Assembly (NCBI GenBank): GCA_028554795.2
Contig: CM068839.1
Location: 10,567,220-10,631,219 of the forward strand
DNA: 64,000 nucleotides
Direction of reading: 5' to 3'
From: Sinohyriopsis cumingii
Lineage: Eukaryota; Mollusca; Bivalvia; Unionida; Unionidae
Below are positions 56,553-64,000 of this stretch, one piece after another. The stretch's first letter is position 1, and every line of letters begins with the position of its first letter. The notes beneath the pieces were generated by a model. That model was not told the DNA's origin and did not search any database. It saw nothing but the letters and a program-made list of their open reading frames with translations. A program made the translations under genes and the position numbers.

Positions 56553-57078
56553 TATTCCCTGATAATAATATCCCAGAGTGGCATATCTTCCTGATTACAC
56601 AAGATATAATTACACGATATCTCCCCATATAATAATATCCCAGAGTGGCGTATCTTCCTGATTACACAAGATATAATTACACGATATCTCCCCTGATAAT
56701 AATATCCCAGAGTGGCATATCTTCCTGATTACACAAGATATAATTACACGATATCTCCTCTGATAATAATATCCCAGAGTGGCGTATCTTCCTGATTACA
56801 CAAGATATAATTACACGATATCTCCCCTGATAATAATATCCCAGAGTGGTATATCTTCCTGATTACACAAGATATAATTACACGATATCTCCCCTGATAA
56901 TAATATCCCAGAGTGGCGTATCTTCCTGAGTACACAAGATATAATTTCACGATATCTCCCCATATAATAATATCCCAGAGTGGCATATCTTCGTTATTAC
57001 ACAAGATATAATTACACTATATCTCCCCTGATAATAATATCTCAGAGTGGCGTATCTTCCTGATTACACAAGATACTT
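56553..57078. repeat. 67-bp tandem repeat, about 8 copies
   Basis: Unit with CTGATAATAATATCCCAGAG, TGGCATATCTTCCTGATTAC and ACACGATATCTCCC. It runs to the donor side of the third EGF exon. Confidence 0.96.
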
Positions 57079-57080
57079 AC

Positions 57081-57194
57081 ATATTTCACACAAGACTCCC
57101 CTGACTCCAGGTGGACATGCGCACTCAAATGATCCGTTTCTGTTGACGCAAGTGCCCGATGAACATGGATTGCTGCGGGCACATTCATCCACGT
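57081..57194 (-). CDS. Fibrinogen-domain gene, EGF-like exon 3
   Basis: 114 nt, acceptor TATTATCAG, donor GTAAGT, phase 1 at both ends. Encodes DECARSNPCSSGTCV, NRNGSFECACPPG, VRGVLCEI: six Cys with the calcium-binding D-x-D/N-E-C pattern. Confidence 0.93.
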
Positions 57195-57920
57195 CTGATA
57201 ATACGGAAATAACATAAATTACTTAATTAAAATACATACAAATCAATTTTTAAAATTACGTTTTAAAAAGAGATTCATAAAAGACAGCCATATGCACCAA
57301 CACACCGTGCTTACACAAGTGACACCTGTCTACGTACACACTAGTGGCACTATGACCTAAATATATAGATGTACATGCCTACCCAACTAATTAGCTCAAT
57401 AACTAACAAGCCAACGAATCAATAACAAAATATTTGTTCCTACGGGTGGCGCAACTGTTTGCTTAATTACCTACTCGTCAATTTACTTATATACATTACT
57501 CCCTGCCAAACCAACTAACTATCCTATTCTATTAAAATTTAGGAACCAATCAACCGACTAGATAACCAGCTGAATGGCTGACTCACTTTGTCATTTAAAT
57601 TCCATTATCTACATCTTCATAGTTATCCTCATCAAGTAAATAAGTCAATAACATCGATATTTATCGATATGTTCAAGTCTACGCTACGTAATACACATGT
57701 ACCCCGTGTGCATGATAATTATTTATAGAGACATATTTGTTTCCTCTGTTCAATCAATTTTAGTGTTCACTTAAATTTTTCTTTTTATCTGGCTGTTTAA
57801 TGATCATTGTATCGATAGTGTGTATGATCTATACTATCTATTTCATTGTACTTCATTCAGATTCTTAATACATACACATGAAGAGGAATCAGTTCAAAAG
57901 ATAGTGTCATTATGTAATAC
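57195..57920. other. Intron between EGF exons
   Basis: About 0.7 kb, no other feature recognised. Confidence 0.7.
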
Positions 57921-58034
57921 CTGTATCACAAGTGGTTCCCTCGTATCCGGGAGGGCAGAAACAGTAGTAACTGGAAATGTCATCGAGACATACCCCTCCA
58001 TTTAAACACGGGTTCGGCGTACAATCATTGATAT
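57921..58034 (-). CDS. Fibrinogen-domain gene, EGF-like exon 2
   Basis: 114 nt, acceptor TTCTTCAG, donor GTATTA, phase 1 at both ends. Encodes INDCTPNPCLNGGVCL, DDISSYYCFCPPGYEGTTC: a complete six-Cys EGF module. Confidence 0.93.
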
Positions 58035-58718
58035 CTGAAGAAGAATAAACATGAAATATTTCCACCAAACACAATTGCAGACCAATATTGTAGAAAGTAA
58101 CTGTTTATCTTAGAAATGGACACCTGCTACACTTTTACCCGAAATCCCGAAACATCTTTATTTCATATTAGAATTCCTATCCCATGATTGCTTATAAAAA
58201 AGAGATGGGAAATCGGACAACCACAAAGCTCGGCTGCACAATACAAATGCAGATGTAAGTGGTTTGTGTTTGTGAATGCCTAAAATGACCTGCTATGAGT
58301 GATTTTAACGATAGGTAAGGTACGTCGTGCAAGTCAGTGACTTTTTGGTAAGCAGGTGACGTATTCCTCAAGATGCAAGTAAATGTAAAGTTTAATGACT
58401 ACACAAATAATACTATCTGAAACCATGATATAAACACAACAGGTGCACAAACTCATTAAAACACGAATAGAAGGTTGCCGTAACCTGATTTGTACTGATA
58501 AAGTTTTAGACTGCAAGCAAAAATGTTTGAGAAATTGATCTAAATATAAAAGAAGAAAACAATAATTGGAGCGTCAAAACTTCAGTCATAGTGACCTACT
58601 TTAGGTACGGTGGTGTAGTACTCTTCACATGCAGGAACATATCAAGTTTAATGACGTCTAATCAGACAAGTAATCACAAATATCTACGAATTCCTTAAAA
58701 CGGGGCGCTATAACACAA

Positions 58719-58794
<76 letters not shown>

Positions 58795-59443
58795 TGTTTC
58801 AACGTGGAATAATCCACACACACCTTGTATAGACACGTGTGCAAAAAATAGATCATTGTGATTTAATTATGTCAATGGCGAGAAGGACAACTCGAAATAA
58901 ATATTCTCATTAGGTTTCAAGACTAAATGAAATAGTGACAGTAAAACTTGACCAAATCCAAAAACTGAACGTATTCACTGGAACGCGAATGTAGATCAAT
59001 GTGACCCACTTTTACCCGTGATGAGAAGTAACCTATACAATAAATTACCAATGACATAACACGACTGTACAATGACAAGTGTCTGAGAAAAGGAGATACA
59101 TGCAAACATTTAACGCTGACACATACATCAACAACAACAGTAGCGATAACTCCGTCCGACAAGTGATACATATCTCACGTTAGGCTTCGCAAGCGAGACA
59201 AAAATTGTTTCCATTAACTGAATACGAGTCAACAAATACTTGTCAGGTACTTTTCAAATGGCACATTTAGAAAGTTAGGGTAAAATATTTACATCAGGAT
59301 TAGAAATTGTATGTCTCTGTACCGTGTCTCTAATTTTTGTAACAGATATTGACATCAGTTTAACAGACAACCCACTGCAATGAATTAAATGTCTTATTCT
59401 GTAATAATGAATTTAAAATTACGAATACTTTTTTATTACTCAC
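58035..59443. other. Intron between EGF exons
   Basis: About 1.4 kb with an (AT)n tract at 58721-58792; nothing else recognised. Confidence 0.7.
58721..58792. repeat. (AT)n microsatellite
   Basis: About 36 AT units. Confidence 0.97.
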
Positions 59444-59557
59444 TTTCCTCGCAGTTGGTTCCATTGAACCCTTTGACGCACTTGCAAGTGTAGGTACCAA
59501 TACCGTCGACACAGGAGGCGCCGTTCTCGCACGGATCGCTCAAACACTCGTTTATTT
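59444..59557 (-). CDS. Fibrinogen-domain gene, EGF-like exon 1 (first in window)
   Basis: 114 nt, acceptor TTCACATAG, donor GTGAGT, phase 1 at both ends. Encodes [35 protein letters not shown]. Earlier exons must lie at higher coordinates but none was recognised up to 64,000. Confidence 0.93.
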
Positions 59558-60625
59558 CTATGTGAAGATAAGGACATTCCATGTGATTATATTTTAAATA
59601 TATTGATATAATAAATAAATGAGCTCTTGAATCCTGTTGTACATTAGCTTATGAAACCCTCTTCACATCGGATCCATCGCGAGAAATGGCATAACACTTG
59701 CTCAGAATACCTTCTGTATCTCTGTGAATACCTTCAGTCTCTAAGTCTTACAATACTCCAACCAGGCTTTTGAAATTCTATGACTGTACTAACATTACAT
59801 GATACAATATTTGAGAAATAAAGAAAGAAAATCCCCATACAAACTAACCAGTATTTTGAAGCTTTATTTCATGAAACATGAACCTTAAATTAAATTAATT
59901 ATTAATCAATGCAGCTTGAAAAAATGTAAAAAGAAAACAACTCATGCACACACCCACAAAGAACACATTTTTGCGTACAGTTGCAGTAGTACACAATTTA
60001 GTCAAGAAACTGCATTTAACTGTTGCATTACCAAACGATTCATTCAGGATGCTGTCTTTTGCTGTTGCGGTACCAGACAATTCAGTCAAAAAAAACTGCG
60101 TTTAAATGTTGCACTAACACGCAATTTAGTCAAGAAAATGTCTTTAACTGTTAAAGGAATGAATATTTTAGTTAAGAAACTGTCTTTCACTTTTGCAGTA
60201 CAACATAATTTAGACATGAAACTGTCTTTTACATCACAGTTTAGTGAAGAAAACGTCTTTGCTGTTAAAGTAACGCACAATTTTGTAAAGAAACTGACTG
60301 TTGCAGCGTCACACAGTTTGGTCAAGAAATTATATTTCACTTTTTAATCAGTGCACGTTTTAGCAAAGAAACTGTTAAAGTAGACCACATTTCATGAATA
60401 AAGTGGCTTTCGTTGTTGCAGTAACACACAATTTAGTCAAGAAACTATATTTCACTGTTAAGGTAGACCACACTTTAGTCACGACAATGAATTTTACGGT
60501 TACAGTATCACACAATTTTGGTCAAGAAAGACGGTCTTTTACAGTTACAGTAGACCACATTTAGTGAAGAAACGGACTTTCATTGTTGCAGTATCACAAA
60601 ATTTGGTGACAAAATTTCCTGACGC
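59558..60625. other. Non-coding stretch with diverged tandem repeat
   Basis: From about 59990 to 60600 a diverged motif (acacaatttagtcaagaaac, then tttca/ctgttgcagta) recurs around ten times at irregular spacing. Open frames on both strands come from it. Nothing else recognised. Confidence 0.6.
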
Positions 60626-60636
60626 ATGACCACTTT

Positions 60637-60760
<124 letters not shown>

Positions 60761-60970
60761 CAGGTGCAGTGTAACATGGCTACAATGAAACTTGTGTTGG
60801 GGATCTCCCGCATTAGATATTTCTTATAAATACTTGAAGTGATAGCATGACTACTGCTGCTGCTAAACGAGTATTCGTCCAGAGGAGTAAGACTTTAATT
60901 TGGCTTTGTGTGATTCATTATCATAAAGAATCTTTGCTGGTATCACCACCTTCTCCATCATTACTAGTCC

Positions 60971-61195
60971 ATGAATGGTCTTCGAAACGCCAAAAAGAAC
61001 AGACATTTAATTCAACAAGAAGATGAGGAGAAGAGAAAGCATCAAGTGGAGAAGGGAAAACTTTGAACAGTAATCAGACAGAAGACAATGAAAACAAAAC
61101 TGTTAGTGTGTTACAAAACATTTTGACAGACTTAAAACACTTGAGAGAAATGTATCAAAAACTTTGGAGAAGCCCAAGAGTATGACGAATGGAGA
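60971..61195 (+). pseudogene. Gene D relic of a third Polinton fragment (relic 3)
   Basis: A charged coil (about 60990-61065) is followed at 61091-61160 by TVSVLQNILTDLKHLREMYQ, aligning with VTVLLDILAELRSLKQMYQ of gene D. A stop separates the two segments. It lies just upstream of the polymerase fragment, same strand. Confidence 0.65.
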
Positions 61196-61344
61196 GAGAG
61201 AGAGAGTTTTTGCTTAAATCAAACTTGAATCAGCAATCATCTTGCACTTTGCACACGAGAATCAAGAATCCAGTGGACGTTTACGTTCTGTGACGCTTCA
61301 TACGATGATAGAAGTGTTTGCATATGTTCACCTGGGCGGGTCCG

Positions 61345-61640
61345 AAGACGACATGATTGACCCATTTTCAACACCATCTATATTTTCATCAAGACCGTCA
61401 TAGCAAAGTTGATTCAAAAGGGACACTTGTTTGGCATCCGCCGAAGATTATTTTAACATTCAGAACACTCACAAAGTGACTTTCATAATGTTTAGAACGA
61501 CGATTTACACGTTCACGGTAAATTGTAAAGACTTCAGGTCTCAAATACAAGCAGAGACAGCAGCTGTCTTCGTTACAGAGTTATGGAAATCAATATTAGA
61601 GAAGTGTTTGTGTTTGTGCTTATGTTTTTATTTAATTTGT
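61345..61640 (+). pseudogene. Polinton polymerase N-terminus fragment (relic 3)
   Basis: SEDDMIDPFSTPS (61347 onward), then after stops EDYFNIQNTHK and FRTTIYTFTVNCKDF with AVFVTELWKSILE align with the start of the large element's polymerase (EDDMSEP, EKYYHIRETEK, FRTTAYTYRVKFKDF, GFITEMWDSLL). The rest of the gene is absent and no inverted repeats were seen. Confidence 0.75.
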
Positions 61641-61699
61641 AACGTAGTTGTAACGATATTAGTCATGTGGCTGCGATCTTTGCAGTGTTGAAGTTTATA

Positions 61700-61937
61700 G
61701 TGATGTCCAGCGCTGGGGCATAATGCCGCAGACATGTACAACTGTGTACCACTAAGACACATTATCCTGACACCCAGCCGACGAGTCCTAACACTAACAT
61801 ATTAATGTTGATCGCTGAGCGATGGAGCTTCTAATACTTTTTGTTATAAGTCGTTGGTATGACTCAGCTGGGATTCGAACCCGCGACATCCCACATCCGA
61901 TGAAATAAAACGACTATGCCAAGCTAAAGATCGTTAT
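61700..61937 (-). mobile_element. Possible second type of tRNA-derived SINE
   Basis: Read on minus: TTAGCTTGGCATAGTCG then GCGGGTTCGAATCCCAGC, a tRNA-like A box and B box about 40 nt apart, followed by an unrelated body. The body differs from the other SINE family here. Could instead be a tRNA pseudogene. Confidence 0.45.
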
Positions 61938-62039
61938 CTACTCTTCATGATTACCAAGAAACATGTATATCATGATTGATGCGCCAACATATTTACGACC
62001 AGAAGGATGTTTAGATTCGACACTAGGAAACTAGAGATG

Positions 62040-62890
62040 ACTGATTATACCAAATACCTTTAGGATTGTAGATAACTGGGTGATGATCACTCCAAACAAC
62101 GTGTTGGATAGTAGATAAATGCTCATTGGATAGTAGGTAAATGGGTGCGGGTAATTCCAAAAGGAGTTTTTATGGTATAAAAGTAGTTGCTGGAGAGTAA
62201 ATCGCTAAGTGGTGTATGGTAGATAAGTGGATGACGGTTACTCCAAATGGCGTGTTGCATAATAGATAACTTGGTGTTGGATTGTAGAAATTTGGGTGCT
62301 GGACAGTATATCACTAAGTGATGGACACTGCAGACGCCATTTTGATGTTATAGTGTGGGTGTTTGATAGTAGGTATTTGGTGCGTTGGTCACTCCAAACG
62401 GCGCACTGAATAACAGATAACTGGGTGTTCGATAGTAGATAACTGTTGTATACTGGATATAGTTTTAACATTACATTTGCCGTTTATATTTATAGAAGAT
62501 AACGCATGTGAAATGAACATTTTAACATTACGATTCCCGTTTAACCGTAAAAACTTTTCGAGATGGAGTCGTAATGCTAAATTCCCGTTTGACGATATAG
62601 AATCCAACACATTTTAAACCTATGTATATTTCTAACATAAGTTTCCTGTTAAAGACCATACAAATAAAAACAAAACCCTAGAAATTATGGCATCAGTGTT
62701 ATGTTCCCATTTGAGGTCAACAATATTAAACTTACAAACATTTTTAATGTTACACTTCCCTTTTGTCGCTATAAATCAGAAAATAGGGGCCCATTACTAT
62801 TTTTCCATTGTTCACAGACGGTCCCAATAGGACTATGTTGAAAATTCCCATTGTCTCCATACAGCCACATAATGTTAAACCTAATGAATC
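62040..62890. repeat. Diverged tandem repeats
   Basis: From 62060 to 62450 the words ggatagtagataa, gtcactccaaac and ctgggtg recur. From 62610 to 62890 words related to the 55-bp repeat at 6066 (aaacctatg, cataatgttaaacctaatg) recur in diverged form. No gene seen. Confidence 0.5.
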
Positions 62891-62992
62891 TGCAAAGTAT
62901 TAGGTCTTAGGAAATATCAGCTATGGAAATCGCTTTATCAAACAACCGACTTCCTTCGTTCTGTCATCCTGAGTTCTAATTAAGTTGATTTA

Positions 62993-63242
62993 CATTGATT
63001 AGTTGTTGTTGTTTTGGATTGAACGCCATATCTAAGGGCAAGATAGGCCATACATAGCTGGCATTATAATTGGTGGAAGAAGAACCCCGGGAAAACCCAG
63101 GTAAGAACCACGACCCACAGCAAGATACTGGACGCTTTCTCGCATACCCACATTGGCCGAGGCTGATACTCAAACCCACGCTGACGTAGGTAAGATGACA
63201 GTGATCGAGCCCTTTAGACCACGCGGCCATCGCATTGATAAG
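62993..63242 (-). mobile_element. tRNA-derived SINE with target duplication
   Basis: Same family as 1623 and 54340: on minus, a tRNA-like head (TGGCCGCGTGGTC, GGGTTTGAGTA), shared body and (AAC)n tail. CATTGATTAG (62993-63002) and CATTGATAAG (63233-63242) flank it, a 9/10 target duplication. Confidence 0.85.
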
Positions 63243-64000
63243 CACTACACTCTTATTACAAAAAGGGTCGAAGTGAACCATATATCACACTCCATTGATT
63301 TAGTTCCAATATGCTTTTAAAGTTCATTTTTTCGTACTGTTCATGTTAGAGTCGCACAATTTAGTAATAGATCCTTTTCACAATCTAGTGTAAATTGTTC
63401 CCTAATATCAACAGATGTTGTAAAATGATTGACACTGGATTATTAATTGGCAAAACCAAACTGGCTAACAGTAAGTTGTGGACACTAGCAAGAATATTAC
63501 CTATACACTTGAAAACTATTATTACCGATGTATCCATGCAATTCAATCCTGTTAGATTTTCCAAGGACCGGGTTTCCGTGTATGACAATAGTATATTAGA
63601 ATATGCATTGGCTAGTTTGGGGTTTGATTGCTTTAGAAAAGTTTAACAAAATTTACATTTACGCCCATTTTGCTGAGGTGCTCTCTCTCTCTCTCTCTCT
63701 CTCAGACACACACACGCACGCACGCACATACATACATACACGTGGATAATTTTGTCGTCTACACAGAGTTCTTTCCCTTTTCATTGTTATTACTTTATGG
63801 TCTTAAACTGAGAAACATAATAATCGAAATCCAACAATGGTAGTAAAATTCAACAAATAATTTTTTCTATAGTATCCAAAAGTGAACTTACAATATTGTG
63901 AATTAAATACCAAATATTCTTAAAAGTTCTATCGCAATTCCAAAGGTATGATTTTCCTCAATTGAATAATGTCATTTACCACAGAGGCAACAGAAAAATG
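63243..64000. other. Non-coding end of window
   Basis: Holds a (TC)n/(CA)n tract at 63682-63740. An 83-codon plus frame at 63395-63646 has no recognised homology. Confidence 0.5.

Larger units (their letters stand above)
51411..57080. other. Intron between EGF and fibrinogen exons
   Basis: About 5.7 kb holding a SINE and several tandem repeats listed separately. No further exon recognised. Confidence 0.6.

Noticed and set aside
63395-63646. Plus-strand 83-codon frame with overlapping minus frame
   Set aside because: No recognisable motif, promoter or splice context. Length is within chance for this AT content.

Overview
The window is low-GC, intron-rich, repeat-rich animal nuclear DNA. The host is probably a marine invertebrate, most likely a mollusc or other lophotrochozoan. 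This rests on a split gene with calcium-binding EGF exons and a fibrinogen-related domain, tRNA-derived SINEs ending in (AAC)n, abundant satellites, and Polinton/Maverick elements. The species cannot be named from the sequence.

Left part (1-6.9 kb): a 23-bp tandem repeat, a 5'-truncated SINE with an 11-bp target duplication, an L1-like LINE relic, a strongly decayed Polinton end (polymerase fragment, small coiled-coil gene, decayed stem-loop), and a 55-bp repeat.

Centre-left (6,940-24,407): one Polinton/Maverick (adintovirus-like) element of about 17.5 kb. It has ~0.3-kb terminal inverted repeats beginning 5'-AG and a 6-bp target duplication with one mismatch. On the minus strand, right to left, it carries protein-primed DNA polymerase B, an A32-type packaging ATPase, a basic core-like protein, a small pX-like protein, a conserved ~230-residue protein, a retroviral-type integrase with chromodomain, a membrane protein, a minor capsid protein, a pVI-like protein and the major capsid protein. 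Three related small coiled-coil genes (A, B, C) follow. The right end adds a plus-strand two-knuckle CCHC protein and a divergent pair, D (minus) and E (plus). Most long genes carry stops or frameshifts, so the copy is dead. No adenovirus-type protease was recognised.

The main discovery candidate: five sites in this element lie just past the 3' ends of the accessory genes (A, B, C, D, E) and look like the 3'-end signal of animal replication-dependent histone mRNAs. Each has a 16-nt stem-loop with a UUUC/UUUU-type loop. The best copies also have CCAAA- or ACCC-type flanks and a purine-rich block about 13 nt downstream, where the U7 snRNA-binding element sits in histone genes. Two copies lie at the inner edges of the terminal inverted repeats. 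A sixth, decayed copy lies in the separate Polinton relic near 5.6 kb. This suggests that the element uses the host SLBP/U7 pathway to make non-polyadenylated, S-phase-linked mRNAs.

Right part (24.4-64 kb): a 61-bp array, a long stretch without recognisable genes, a 5.1-kb 55-bp satellite with higher-order structure, then the 3' portion of a minus-strand host gene. That gene has three 114-nt EGF exons (57.1-59.6 kb) and four exons forming a complete fibrinogen-related domain (38.1-51.4 kb). A relic of a second, different family-B polymerase element lies in one of its introns (~46 kb). A third Polinton fragment, holding gene D and the polymerase N-terminus, lies at 61.0-61.6 kb. SINEs and microsatellites fill the rest.
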